DNA of 64,000 nt from the NCBI RefSeq assembly GCF_003589595.1, contig NW_020653711.1, forward strand, positions 3,530,506 through 3,594,505, in the 5' to 3' direction. Shown in pieces: positions 31,110-43,080 of this stretch; within the stretch, counting starts at the first letter, position 1, and each line of letters begins with the position of its first letter. The notes beneath the pieces were generated by a model. It was given only the letters and a program-made list of their open reading frames with translations, did not search any database and was not told the origin of the DNA. The position numbers were made by a program, and so were the translations under genes. The stretch is from Hyposmocoma kahamanoa (Eukaryota > Arthropoda > Insecta > Lepidoptera > Cosmopterigidae).

Positions 31110-31230
31110 AAATCTGTAGTCTGTAGGAGGGCTGATGGCCCATCGAGCATACTTGTTCTAGAGTGGCGACCTCGTCATGGCAAACGTGTAGGACGCTGCA
31201 CAGGACGGGCGCATGATGGACGGACGACCA
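31110..31230 (+). pseudogene. LINE ORF2 C-terminal scrap
   Basis: VLEWRPRHGKRVGRCTGRAH resembles the 'W.PR.GKR..GRP..RW' tail of endonuclease-reverse transcriptases in insects. Only about 40 residues are recognisable. Confidence 0.4.
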
Positions 31231-33308
31231 GCGTGCTGATTTTGATTCAAATCGGAATCGACCCGATCGGGTAGTCTCGAAATCAGATGGGTTTCTGAGC
31301 GAGAAGATGAACCTGATTCCTACTATATCTTTCTAATTTGTGAGTTAAATCAACTATTGTTCCTATTTGAAATGTCAAAAGTTTCCAATCGGCCAGTTGT
31401 GTATCGCAATTATGCGCCTCGACTCGGAGTTCGCAGTTTCCGATCGGGAGAGGCAATCAAAATCAAGCTGCTGAGAAAGGTGGCCGAAGCGGCTGGACGC
31501 GGGCGGTACCTATGAGACCGGGAGAGTTGGCGTGCTCAGGGGGGCTTTTGTCCAGCATAAATGTGTAAACGAAAAATTATATTGAAAGATCATCTTTTCA
31601 CTAATTTTTAATAAAAGTATGTAATAAGTTTACAACGGAGTATACTAACCTGTTTTAAACGTCAAGTTTCCGTATCCAAAGACCCGTTTTAACCCGAAAA
31701 ATTTTAAGTTAATTTTTTTGCATATATTTATAATATTAATACATTTTATAAATGTTATTAATTGAACACACGCAACTGTAGCTCAAAAACCACTGATGGT
31801 TTATCCATCCACAACGATTGTATTTCACATTTTAAAACCCGTTTTAATCATACTTCTAATGACTAACTACGCAAACATTGCTGCCAAAAGTCAATGCAGG
31901 TACCAGGGTCAAAAAATAATTTACCAGTCCAACGGAGTCATTAATTTTACAGTATATAATAATATATTATAGTTAAGAAACCTTTAATCCCGTAGCGATA
32001 TATAATATATATAGCGAACGACATGAGCGTGAAAATTATAATAGCAAGATAACAAGTGATACATTAATGAAATACGTTACCAATCCAGTCGTGAACTTCC
32101 GTAAAGCACAAACAGTTTGGAAGCTTGTAGTAGTAAAATTTTTTGTCTTTCGGGACAGGCGTCAAATTGTTCATACTGCCAGATCTTAGAAGGTATTTTT
32201 TTTAAATAGTATATTTTTCCGACTTTTTTTCAATGGTTTAATTTTCTAACAATTTTTCGTGGGAAATCGTTATATCTTTAAGGTGGCCATTTTCCGTTTC
32301 GAAGCTTGGATTTGACAAAACAAACTAGTATATTTGTATTTTTTTATAGTAACTGGACGTATTAAATCTTATCCATGGCTAAATTCAATTTCTTGCACGT
32401 AATGGAAGTGACTCACTACGAAATTAAATTATGAATTACGTCAACAAAATATTACGCGTTTTTGTTACTTAGTTAGTGTGTCCTTTTTTTGCTCGGTGTG
32501 AATACTCGAAGGTAATTTGAAGAGATCCGTCTAGCATTTACCCAGGCAGCGTGAAGCGATTGACAATAATGAATGAGAAAAAAATAAATGAATAAGTGCT
32601 TTGTTTTATTACAAGGCACAACTTTATCTTAATAAACGTATGTCTTACTTGAAGGCAGTAATTAAAAGTTATGGGCAGTAATTAACGTTTTCTATTTGAC
32701 ATTTTACCTGTTTAAAGTATATTGTGGACAAACGACAATTTGTACAAACCGAGAATACCATTTTTCATTGCTAACGTGTTACCAAGTGAACTCAAAAAAA
32801 TAAAATAAAATGAAATATATTAAGCTTATTAAATATTGTAACAAAAACACTTTTACTACTAAGATAAAATTAGTTCCAGCGCGCACCGCATCGATATCAC
32901 AAATTCTGCATCGCGGTGTTAAGATTTTCTCTCGAGGAATGACCACAGTCGGCGATTCGGACATAATGGTTAACCTGCTAGATACCTTGTACGCATCTAG
33001 AACTGCTACAACAGCGCATTAGGTCGTACATAGTAGTACCGATAGCTAGAAAAGGTTATTCTGTAGCACTGGTGGTTGCATCTAGAGCTGCGTCCTATTA
33101 GAACAGCTTATGGGACCTCCATGACGTGTCGTCTAGGGGGAGTCTGTTTACGTTTAGTAGCCTATATTATTTGTTGCATTCCCGGCATCACGTTAATCAA
33201 TAAACACCGTTAAGATGAGATTGGTCTTCCTCTGTCATCCGCACTACGCTTTACTACAATATCACGATATTCTACTACCATTAACATGATATTCATTTAT
33301 TTTTAGTG
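31231..33308. other. no feature recognised
   Basis: About 2 kb of unique-looking sequence. The ORF at 32810-33022 (plus) is open with a mildly basic product but no known domain. I see no splice evidence. Confidence 0.35.
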
Positions 33309-33448
33309 AAATTACTCCACTAGTTTGTTATAATTATTAATACAAAGATCAAAAATTAGGAAAAATTCCTTCGATCCGGCTGGATTCGAACCGGCGCTTT
33401 CAACATACCGTGTCTGATACTTTCCCAACTGCGCTGCGGAACGAATTT
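33309..33448 (-). mobile_element. SINE D copy
   Basis: On the minus strand CAGCGCAGTTGG (A-box region) and GGTTCGAATCC (B box) form a tRNA-like head, followed by GAAGGAATTTTTCC and AACAAACTAGTGGAGTA. The copy at 40.5 kb shares the body. It is not a tRNA gene: no acceptor stem closes. Confidence 0.7.
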
Positions 33449-33687
33449 CTTTATGTGATACTAGCTGATCTTCGTTTTTGCAATTGTGCAATGCGTAAAC
33501 TAAATACGAAACGGTAGCTAAGGGAATTCCCGAGACTGTTTTTTGGCTCATATCTAGTTTGTACTTAAGTTACACAATTGACATGCCATGTATACAAAAT
33601 ATCCCTTCCATTCCGTTCAGCAGCAACGTAGATTGAGCTTGCGATATTTGTTTTTATAATGATGAAATCGTGTATGAAGTTAGAATA
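33449..33687. other. no feature recognised
   Basis: Short spacer before the mariner. Confidence 0.35.
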
Positions 33688-33885
33688 CGTGAGGCGCACT
33701 ATTAGTTTGCGGAATGAATAAGAAAAAAATACTATGAATGGTCAAAAATTAATTTGTTTCTCAAAAAATTCTCCGTTAGCGTTAATGCACTTTTTCATAC
33801 GAATAAACCAATTTTGAAAACATTTATGCCACTCCTCAGTCACAATCCCTGAATCATATTTTTTATACTCTTCGACAGCCTCTTC

Positions 33886-34767
33886 TGGGGGGCTACCACA
33901 ACTTTTTAAAACAATATTACTTTAACCTTACATTGACTTTTTGTACCATAACACGCTTAAAGTAAGCTTATTGTAATGTTAAGACTATGATGTTTTATTG
34001 GTAGCTATGTGACTATTCATTCACTCAGTTCATACTATGACTCGACTTTAACATTAAAGTAATATTGCTCTTATGTCCAATTTAGCAATCTTAAAATAGT
34101 TACACGGATGCAATGGAAACAATATTATTTTCAGTTTTATTGTCTTAATATTGATTTGTAATGATTAAAAGTTAAGTTGAACTTATTTATTTACATATAT
34201 CTCTTCAATATTTTGTTTATGTTTTATTTAATAGCACATAGTAAATAATTTTTCGTTAAATAAAAATACGCGATGTTTATTTCGTAAAATTATAACAGCG
34301 CCATCTATATGCTCCTTGGCGAAACTAACAGTTGACACTAGACTATAGTTCCGCTATCACTTGTTGCTTGTTTTATTTTTTTTTCTTCATGAAAATGCGG
34401 AATATTTATTGAAAACAACGTAATTTTAATAGATTTTATTATTACATACTTTTCTTTTTTTAACAGTCAAAATTCTCTGAATGTAAATAACATTAACTAC
34501 TTAAATATTAAACCACGATAAGACGATTCGGAACATCAAAAAAGAAAGAGATGGCATTATATAGTTCACAAAGCGTTATCTCTTTCCTATTTTTAGTAAG
34601 GAATAGACAATATTGGGAAATCATTATTTCTTTCAATCACTTTTGCAATAATACATTACTTCGTTGACAGGTTCGTCATGGTACGAATTTGAGTAATATT
34701 ATAATAAGGTTACTTTACACTTCCATTGCAATAAAATTGTTTTTGGCAAGGTTATGGTAGGCCCCCA
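33886..34767. mobile_element. 882-bp non-autonomous element inside mariner
   Basis: The ends TGGGGGGCTACCACAAC and, from the other strand, TGGGGGCCTACCATAAC match at 15 of 17 bases. The mariner sequence CAGCCTCTTC|AGGTGATG continues across it. There is no clear target duplication and no ORF. ATATTACTTTAA near 33911 pairs with TTAAAGTAATAT near 34053. Confidence 0.75.
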
Positions 34768-35248
34768 GGTGATGAAAATCGTTGACCGCGTAACTGGTTC
34801 TTATTTTTTGGAAATAAATAAAAATCACAAGGTGCCATGTCGGGACTGTACGCGGGATGGCTCACAAGGTCAACGTTGTTCACCTTCAAAAATTCATTTA
34901 TCTGTCTGGCCGTGTGAGAACTGGCATTATCGTGGTGCAAGATGATACGGGGTTTACGGTTATTTTTACGGAGTTTGTCAATAACTTCCGGCAAACAAGT
35001 GGTCCTGTACCAATCACTATTCACGGTACAACGATTCTCCAAAACAACAGTGGCCACGTGTCCAGTTTTATTAAAAAAGAAGCAATCATCCGCTTAGAGG
35101 CACTTTGCACGCGCGCCACTTTGGTTGGTTTCGACTCATCTCGAAAGGCCCATACGCTCGATTGCTGCTTTGTTTTGGGATCGTAATTATAAATCCATGT
35201 TAAAATCCATGGTGATGTAGACAACCAATTTGTAAAATGACGCCACAA
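34768..35248 (-). pseudogene. mariner transposase, C-terminal two thirds
   Basis: Two frames. 35248 onward gives YDPKTKQQSSVWAFRDE and ARVQSASKRM. After a shift near 35060, 35057-34768 gives LPEVIDKLRKNN, ILHHDNASSHTA and HPAYSPDMAPCDFYLFP. The second and third catalytic Asp residues are visible with D34D spacing. The first (GDETW region) and the DNA-binding domain are deleted. The last codons are cut by the inserted element. Confidence 0.8.
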
Positions 35249-35532
35249 TGTACAAACAATTGACAGTCAGATGAAACAAACTGTATTCTATGACCAAACA
35301 GTTCCATTTTCAAATGATGTAATTACTTTTTAGGTATTGTTTATGTAAGTGGCCAGTTCTGGTTCAGAAATTTATAGCGCCCTATGTACCTAACTTTTGG
35401 CAAAATTGTTCAATGAAAGGAAGCAAGACGATTGTCTTTATCACTAAAGACAATCACCATCAATCATCGATTCACATAGATGGAAGCTTTAATGTATTGA
35501 AATTGGCGAACAATGTAGGTTAAAATTTAAAA

Positions 35533-35820
35533 CATAGTTTCCCAAAATGGCCCATCAGTGGGCGCTGAAGAATGAAGAAAAGTACTAGGGGGGCGGAAGG
35601 GGCCTCGGAATCAATTGGGAGGCGTTGATGCTCGACAGGGGGTGCCACCGCTTTTGAAAAATATAAACTGCACTACATGTATATTTTTTTTAGCTCGTGA
35701 TTTTTTTGTAATAAGTTGGATTAAAAAATACGTGTTTTCAATTATTTTTTGTGGTGGAGGCGTTGAAATTTTTTTATCTTGCCTAAGCGGGCAGTGAGCC
35801 AAAATGTTTGGGAACCTATG
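35533..35820. mobile_element. hAT-type MITE, 288 bp, 8-bp TSD
   Basis: CATAGTTTCCCAAA at one end and CATAGGTTCCCAAA (complement) at the other. Both are flanked by the exact 8-mer ATTTAAAA (35525-35532 and 35821-35828). There is no transposase. Short ORFs on either strand within it are not genes. Confidence 0.85.
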
Positions 35821-35892
35821 ATTTAAAACAAAAAACATATACAAAGTATCAAAATTTCCAATTAAACAATTAAGCTTGGTAGACGAGTCCTG

Positions 35893-35965
35893 ATTAATGT
35901 CCCGGAGTGAATTCCGTTGCTCTAGTACTCATAGTAACAGGGATTCCCTAGTTTGAGACCAGGTA
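35893..35965 (+). repeat. SINE E fragment
   Basis: GAGTGAATTCCGTTGCTCT and ACAGGGATTCCCTAGTTTG, shared in either orientation with copies near 39.4, 48.6, 49.3 and 54.7 kb. Confidence 0.5.
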
Positions 35966-36104
35966 ATCGATGTGGCTGTCTAGTACATTACCATTATTAT
36001 GTTTACACTGCGTCGTCGCCTTTAGAAAGATCACGTCAAGTTTTTAGAATACGGTAAAACTGTGTAAAATCCCTATTTACATATACAATAATTACATATA
36101 CATG

Positions 36105-36370
36105 TATAGGGAAGTACTGCCACTTTATCTGTTTCTGCCGCCAAACCGTAATGTCAGCATTACTGCGTTCCGGTTTTGAAGGGTTAGGATGCTGGTGAAA
36201 TTACAGGCACATGGGACTTGTCAACTTTATGTCGCAGTGTTGCAGTGGCAATACCCCTCAGATCTTTGCGATTTAAAGCTCTGAGTGGCACTGCAACTGT
36301 TATGGATAGGCGTGTAGCTCACCATCAGACGCACGACTTGTTCGCTCCGTCACTAGATATTATAAAAAAA
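36105..36370 (+). repeat. repeat C copy
   Basis: GGGAAGTACTGCCACTTTAT to CACTAGATATTATAAAAAAA. The A-rich 3' tail is intact and the first ~35 bases are missing. Confidence 0.75.
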
Positions 36371-37359
36371 AGTATAGTGTTACTATGATTATAACGAAAC
36401 ATGTGTTTATTTGCTTATAAAGTTAAGAATATAATTTAAAAAAATGTACGTGTCGTATAAAAAATTGTATACGCGAGACAGTACCTGGTACAACAATACG
36501 ATAATGACAACTTCAATGTTCCAGCCACTCACACAAGGCGCTACACTGATTTTGTGCCATCAACAAACTGTAAACAGCGGCAAACACTAGATAAAGAGGA
36601 CAGTGTGTTAGTGCAAATATTTTACAAGCAAACAGCCATAAATGTGTCAGTTATGTGGTACACGTTGCTTCTAGGAAACTTCTGTGTTAGGAATTGTTGT
36701 TTTGTTTACAGATATCACGAGGTGGCATCCTAAGAAGAGGTACGTCCACACGTTTACTTACTGCCTCTTTGTGTAGTCCCTGATACGCATTAAGGCCCGC
36801 ATAGCCGACGTAATGGACTGCGTCCTGATTCTCAAATTCAATAATAATATGTTATGTTCCTTTATATATATTCGAAAACCAGTAATATATCGATGGTTTA
36901 AATATCAATTGACGCAAGTGATATATTTAGCTTGTTTTCAGGACGTGTAAAAATATTTTTTTTTTATAAAAATAGTTTTTCGCTTGTTCTGAAATCCAGC
37001 CACATTGTCTCTTACGTCAACTGACATTTGAACCATCTTACTTACATTCTCGTATCCACTAACTTCATTGGATGTTCACGTTTCTATTCCTAAACCCTGT
37101 TGATATTCAACAATCACATTTAGTGAGCTTTGGACCTATAGTGAAACAAACACGTTGTATATAATATAATAACCCTTTTCGCTTACATATATGACAAATC
37201 CGATTATCTCTTTCAGCTCGACTCTACCTATTATTGTACAATAGAAATTGTTTTTATAGTAAATTTAAAAATGAGGTAGCTAAATTAACAATTTCCGTAA
37301 CTATAGCTCAGAATTGGGTGGTTTGTATTAATAATAGACATAACTAGTTGATGAGCGAT
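36371..37359. other. unique-looking sequence with a microexon candidate
   Basis: No ORF or repeat was identified, apart from the microexon-like segment at 36712-36739. Confidence 0.35.
36712..36739 (+). other. 28-nt microexon candidate (tentative)
   Basis: GTTGTTTTGTTTACAG, then 28 bases, then GTACGT. Two of three frames are open (ISRGGILRR or ITRWHPKK). The splice sites are good but short matches arise by chance. Confidence 0.2.
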
Positions 37360-37520
37360 ACAATCTTAGTCAGCCGTGACCATAGGACTTCGGTACCCGA
37401 AACTTTGGTTGGTTTATATATATATAGTAACATAAACAAAAATAATGGAAATGCGACTATTTTTTCGGATCTCAATTACGTATATTTGTTATTTCAAACC
37501 AACCAAAGTTTCGGGTATCT
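37360..37520. repeat. MITE A copy with perfect 22-bp arms
   Basis: 37394-37415 (TACCCGAAACTTTGGTTGG...) is exactly complementary to 37496-37517. The inside has the usual TTTTTTCGGATCTCAATTAC block. Confidence 0.75.
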
Positions 37521-37527
37521 AAATACA

Positions 37528-37555
37528 AATATATATATATATATATATATATATT
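37528..37555. repeat. (AT)n microsatellite
   Basis: About 13 AT units next to MITE A and before repeat C. Confidence 0.8.
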
Positions 37556-37559
37556 TCTT

Positions 37560-37915
37560 TGGCAGTTGTAGTGCCATTCGAAACTTTAAACTTTAATTGC
37601 AAAGACCTGAGGGGCACAGCCACTGTGCCCGTCACCCGGACACATAAGTTAACAAGTCTCACCAGCACCCTTCAAAACCGGAACGCAGTTATGCTCACAT
37701 TATTTTATTATAGCTTGGCGGCAGAAATGAGAAAACTGGCAGTACTTCCCTGGTTACTGAACTCTTTCACAAGGAGCTCTATGCTACTATTCTTCCGAGA
37801 TTCTACGCTTCAATTTCATTTGAGTTCTGGTAAGCCGTACGGAGTAAATTTGCTCGAGAAGTGAAATTCGCTCGTAAGAAATGAGTCTATACAACCTCAA
37901 ATGGCTTGTTGCATG
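37560..37915 (-). repeat. repeat C, extended copy 1
   Basis: The usual blocks are followed by an extra ~120 bases (TTCCGAGATTCTACGCTTCA ... ACAACCTCAAATGGCTT) beyond the common 5' end of the family. Confidence 0.7.
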
Positions 37916-38324
37916 CTAAGTTGAGAGGTAAGTACCTTAATACCTGTAGATAATTCAAATCCGTTGCACAGAGTTTACATAAGAATCAAAAGTCAATTTA
38001 GATTTTTATTGTTCTGAAGGCAATAAAAATGTAACTAGGACATCTAAATGTAAACTTTTCCTACCAGCGTTATCGATGTTTGTCGGTTAAGGCACAATCA
38101 ACACAAACAATAGCAACAAAATAACATAATAGAAACAACTAAAAGCAAAAACATAATTTCAGCACAATTAAGTTCCGACCCTCTTTCTAATTCACTTCAG
38201 AGCGCTGCTTGTGTCGATACAGTACATTCCATGAGACTTATTAATATGCTTATCCCTGGATCTTCTTTTATGACCTCACATTCATTAATATGTAAGGAGG
38301 ATAATTCCTCCGCGATTATTTTTT

Positions 38325-38725
38325 CAAATGAGGGAACGAACAAGCCGTGCGCCTGATGGTAAGCGACACGCCTGTCCATAACAGTTGCGGTGTTACTCAG
38401 AGCTTTAAATCGCGAAGATCTAAGGGGCATTGCCACTACAACCCTGAGACATAACGTTGACAAGTCCCATGTGCCTGTAGTTTCACCAACACCCTTCAAA
38501 ACCGGAACGCAGTAATACACACATTACTGCTTGGCGGCAGAAATGGGTAAACTGATAGTACTTCCCCGGTTACCGAACTCTTTCACAAGGAGCTCTATGC
38601 TACTATTTTTCCGAGATTCTACGCTTCAAGTTTTTTTTAGTTCTAGCAAGACGCACGGAATTTGCACGCGTAGCGAAATTCGCTCGCCAGAAAAGTCTAT
38701 ACAACCTCAAATGGCTTTGGTTGAT
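38325..38725 (-). repeat. repeat C, extended copy 2
   Basis: Same extension as the copy 0.77 kb to the left, in the same orientation. The two therefore share a duplication event. The minus-strand ORF 38197-38520 falls inside and is not a gene. Confidence 0.7.
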
Positions 38726-38958
38726 TCTGCATAACACTGAAAGTGTTGAATCAATCACTTTGGGAAAAATATATAGTAAAATTGAGGAGATACGCTGATT
38801 AATATACGGCGTGAAATCACGATTGTTAAAAAATTTTCACAATTGAAAAAAAAATCACAAACTTACCTCGAAATTTTTCAAGAAAACCGCCATATTGTAT
38901 AAGTACTTTACATGTAACAATGATGTTTTTTATATCAACTGAACTAAATAGAACATAT

Positions 38959-39308
38959 CGCACTGCTATTACAATAGCGTTGTAACTCAAAATATGTGAA
39001 ATTCAAGATTATATTATTTTTGAACGTGAAATCTGATTCTCTACACGTCAAAAAAACCGTCATTACCTACAATATTGTAAGAAACGATTAAAAGATGGTG
39101 CCGTGAGTCACTGTTGATGGTTTACTAACGTTTGTAATACCCCCTCCAACATCACTTTTAATTATGATCGGAATTCATAGATTTAGTATATAGGTCCCGA
39201 ATTCGACAAGTGAGGACGTGTGTCATGTTTTTAACAATTTTTAGCCTATACGAGTAGATCGATTTTAATACATTCTTTCACGGGAAGTGAGTAATCTGTT
39301 TTTCTGAA
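38959..39308. repeat. MITE F copy, right end missing
   Basis: CGCACTGCTATTACAATAGC ... GAAACGATTAAAAGAT ... GGGAAGTGAGTAATCTGTTT. The terminal inverted repeat at the right is absent. Confidence 0.75.
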
Positions 39309-39389
39309 ATAAAGCCAGTGTGTTGTAAGAACAGACCACAAATTCATATATTCCTGAATTCTATTAAAATTGAAATTCATGAATTCCCT

Positions 39390-39500
39390 GTACTAGAGTA
39401 ACGGGATTTACTCCAGGGCACTACCCAGAACACTCAGACCAGAGCCAACTTGGAAAGGTTCATTTCTCAATTTGGTATTACCAGGAATCGAATCCGGGAT
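39390..39500 (-). repeat. SINE E-like fragment
   Basis: CTGTACTAGAGTAACGGGAT, GGGCACTACCC and, on the other strand, a B-box-like GATTCGATTCC. Confidence 0.5.
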
Positions 39501-40534
39501 ATTATATATACATATATTTACGGACAAATTTAACCCGTACGGTTTGGAAACCGCTAGGTTACCAAGATCGTCAAATGGATATGGACTCAGCTATAGAGTA
39601 CATGGAGTACCTTATCTGATATTCTGCCATAACCTTTAATGGTTAAGAACACGATAAAAATTAACAAATACTTATATATGAACGAAAACCACAGTTCAAC
39701 TTTGATGTGTTGTGCTTGTTTGTTTTGGTCAGCATATTATTTGCTGATTAATGTAAAATTTTGTTTATTTTTTATCTGAACTGATCAGAATAATATAATT
39801 TTTATATTATTCTTATGAAACTGACAGTGACACAAGCCTGGTGGCCGTCATAAAGGAAATAAATAATAATATAAAATGTTTATGTACATAATGTGATTTT
39901 CTTATTTTCCGTATATTATATAAACACAAAATTCAATTCACAAAATAAAAAACTTGCATCCCGAGAAATAGTATTTAAGTAATTTTATTTTTGTTAAACA
40001 TTCAATTAGTACGTAGGTACTATTGATTTAGTTTGTACCATTACGAATGCACAATAGTCGAAGAAATTCTAGAATCTTTCTACATTACAATAGTAAATAA
40101 TATTATTATAAAAGAAAAAGAATGTTTATCATAACAGTCGTAACACTGAGTAGAAGAAGTAGTAGTTTACATTAGTAATTCATAAAATACGTTCTTATCG
40201 AAAACAGTATCGAGCTGAATATAAATCTTAAGGGCGCGTTTCTAAAAATTGTTTGAAAAACTCTAGAGATAGACTACAGAAGTCTGCAGCGCTTTAACAA
40301 GCGGAATTTTAACTTGCTCTTGACTGTATATTAAATGTGCTATGAGTGTAACGACGACTTAAAACAGCACAAAATACATACATATTTATATAATTATTGA
40401 TCCATAAATCGAACAAACACAAAAAGAAAAATTCCCTAGACCCGACTGAAAACGAACCAATGAGTGTTGCCTGAACGTGGCTTCATTACTTTCACAAACA
40501 TTCATAGATGGCGCTCCGGCAAAAAAAGCGTTTT
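39501..40534. other. no feature recognised
   Basis: AT-rich; a small hairpin AGAATAATATA near 39.79 kb only. Confidence 0.4.
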
Positions 40535-40672
40535 AAATTCGTAAGATCTGCTTGATGGCTCGATCCGAGACAACAGTCGCTGGTTCGCGTCCAGTCGGTT
40601 CGAAGGAATTTTTCTTTGTATTTGTTCGAACTTTGTATCAAAAATAATAACAAACTAGTGGAGTACTATAAC
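40535..40672 (+). mobile_element. SINE D copy
   Basis: GCTGGTTCGCGTCC (B box), GTTCGAAGGAATTTTTC and AATAACAAACTAGTGGAGTA as in the 33.3 kb copy, opposite orientation. Confidence 0.65.
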
Positions 40673-40859
40673 AAAAAATAGATGAATAGCATGACAGTAA
40701 AAATACCATGATATTTATTAAAAGAATAGTATATACTTTGTGATCACCTACATAAATAAACAATAATAAAGAGCGGATTACAAAGCGGATTTATAAATGC
40801 AAGGAGTTAAAAAAACGTTGGTTAAAAAAGAAAAAAAATTTGAATAAACAACTTAAGTA

Positions 40860-41050
40860 GTAGGACAGGAAATAATGTCGAGGCACCTTGTGCGACATGA
40901 CCTTTTTATTAAAAACATCGTAGAAGGAAACATAAGATAGATAGAAGGAGATACGGGAATACCAAGGTTTAGTTACATGGACCAGATACAGGAAAAATGA
41001 TTTTGGCCACAGACGAGAGCGTTCCAAACAGAAGATAGTTACAATTACGT
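40860..41050 (+). pseudogene. LINE ORF2 C-terminal fragment
   Basis: In broken frames it reads HDLFIKNIVEGN, then GIPRFSYMDQIQEK. This is the '.IKNIIEGK..GKR..GRPR.SYMDQI' tail seen in many insect endonuclease-reverse transcriptases. Stops are present. The minus-strand ORF over the same bases is its shadow. Confidence 0.55.
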
Positions 41051-41334
41051 GTAGAGTAATATTTTGATAGGTTGGCCACATTCACAAAAGTTTTACAGAT
41101 AATTAACAGAACTAGTGATTTAACTGGCAACACTGAGCTTCGACTGTATGCATCACGCGGTCAGTCTGCCTGACGCAGACTACAAGCTTTTGCGAAATAT
41201 TGTGTTCCTCTATCTCTCTTTAGTATGCGCTGTTTTAATTTCCCATGAAATAGAAAAGTACGAAACCGGTCATTTAATATTCGAGCACGCAATGGTGATT
41301 GCATCTCTATTTCTACAAAAAACTTGTTCATCAT

Positions 41335-41590
41335 CAACCCATTTATACGTCCCACTGCTGGGCATGGGTCCCCTCTCGGGCGAGGGTTTACAGTTTAGGC
41401 CATAGTCTGCTGCTGGCCGTGGCGTCTTGGGGACTTCACACGTTTTCCAAGTGTAGTGAATCTCTTCGAAGAGCAGATTTCCTCGCGATATTTTTCTTCA
41501 CCGAATAACTCAGAATTGCGAACCCGGTTTTGAATCCACGGCCTCAGCTTGAGAGGCAATAGGTCAAACCATTAGGCTGCCACGGCTTTT
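41335..41590 (-). mobile_element. SINE B copy
   Basis: The tail end is at the left (CGTCCCACTGCTGGGCATGG). The tRNA-like head is at the right, read on the minus strand: GCCGTGGCAGCCTAATGG and GTGGATTCAAAACCGG as the B-box region. Two more copies are at 48.0 and 51.5 kb. Confidence 0.8.
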
Positions 41591-41934
41591 TAAAAACGTG
41601 TTCATGGTTCACAAAATCAGGCTTTACAGTTAAGTTTCAACCAAGGCGTAATAAATACGCAAAATATCCTATTAATTTCATGGTCCATAAAACAAGGAAA
41701 TAAAACGATAAACTTCGAGTACATTACAGCTAACATTAATTTTACCCATTCAATAGTAAATTAAATTCATGAATAATTCATGAAGTGATTGCGGGAACTG
41801 GAAAGAAAATACAAACTATGTATATATCAAAAACATGTGACATGCTAAAGCAACACATATGATTAATCCAACAAGATAGGGAAATAATCTCGACCTACTA
41901 CCGTCATCAAGTGTAGAGTTACATTAATCGAGTC
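41591..41934. other. no feature recognised
   Basis: AT-rich spacer. Confidence 0.4.
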
Positions 41935-42575
41935 CATACACAATGTCAATAAAAATTTACAACAAACTGCCCGAACATATAAAGCAAATAAATTCATTAA
42001 CAACTTAAACAACACACTCACTAATTCAAGCTACAACAAAATAACTTTATTAAATTCTTATGCTATAAAAAGAGTAAACCTTATAATTCATACGACTATT
42101 GATATAGCGTATATTCTAAACATTGTAAATGGTCATGTGGACTGCTTTGACTTACTGGGAGATATTTCGTTTAATGTACCTACGCGTTCTATGAGACACT
42201 ATCACCCTATTGCAGTTTCCTTAGCAAGGACTAACTATAGACAAAATAGTTTTCTATGTAGAGCTAGCAAGAGCTTGGATAGTGTGCTGAGCAATCATGA
42301 CCTGGATGTTGATATATTCAATTGTAATGTTGATGCGCTAAAACGTAAACTCATGGACATTCTATTTAATTCTATGGAATACTTAGTGATTAGCGCTGGT
42401 ATTGGGTCGTTATATTTATGTAAGTGCATGTTAAGAAATACTTTCTATTGTTCGTTTGTTTAATGCTCGGGTTTGATTTGTCTCAAGCTATGGGTGGAAA
42501 CCTGTAATTGGCTTTATGTTTATTTTCCTATTTATAATAATTGTAAGAGACTGTTGGTTTTCCATGAATAAATAA
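41935..42575 (+). pseudogene. LINE ORF2 C-terminus with 3' UTR
   Basis: Two neighbouring RT C-terminal scraps. 41935-42000 reads IHTMSIKIYNKLPEHIKQI. 42081-42463 reads YILNIVNGHVDCFDLLGDIS and FNVPTRSMRHYHPIAVSLAR. The second is followed by a 3' UTR ending in ATGAATAAATAAATAAAG. The order is unusual (an end-like piece precedes a middle piece), so two insertions or a rearrangement are likely. Confidence 0.6.
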
Positions 42576-42768
42576 ATAAAGAATATTTAGACGACAAATT
42601 TCTATACCGTCGGCCTGCCTTATTACTACGTTGCTGTATCCGGAAGGGTTCATAAGTTTTCTATCTATGCTTAACACAAGATGTGAAGTCATATACATCT
42701 GATGTGCAATTAATAAATTAATTTAATTGAATTCAAGAATTTAAATAATAGATAATCTTAGTACAGAG

Positions 42769-43045
42769 TATTAAAACAACCGACTTCAAAAGTTCGTGGA
42801 ATTACATCATTTGCCAAGTTTTATTGAAATCAGTTACCGGAAAATGCGCGACGCCGAATTCATCCCCTAGTTTGTCACCCTTGAGGTGAAATATTTTCTT
42901 CAAATTTAAATGGGACCACTAGTGAGGTACCCTCTTTCCAACAAAAAAAGAACCATAAAAATCGGTTCACAAATCGCGTAACATGCATACAAAAAAAAAT
43001 ACAGTCGAATTGAGAACCTCCTCCTTTTTTTGAAGTCGGTTAAAA
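42769..43045 (-). repeat. MITE B copy
   Basis: ACAACCGACTTCAAAAGTTC to CTTTTTTTGAAGTCGGTTAA, near complete, reverse orientation. Confidence 0.8.
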
Positions 43046-43080
43046 ACACTAGTACGTGTTACGTAGCATTCATCAGGTGT

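Larger units (their letters stand above)
33688..35386 (-). mobile_element. mariner copy 1, deleted and interrupted
   Basis: The termini CGTGAGGCGCACTATTAG and CATAGGGCGC (other strand) stand next to TA on both sides (33686-33687 and 35387-35388). Compared with the 1301-bp copy at 55.6 kb it lacks about 480 bp of the 5' coding region. An 882-bp insertion (33886-34767) splits its 3' coding end. Confidence 0.85.

Noticed and set aside
32810..33022. 70-codon ORF as a small gene
   Set aside because: No homology, no splice or polyadenylation context; left as unsupported.
40791..41081. 96-codon minus-strand ORF
   Set aside because: It is a shadow of a degraded plus-strand LINE C-terminus (IKNIVEGN, SYMDQIQEK).
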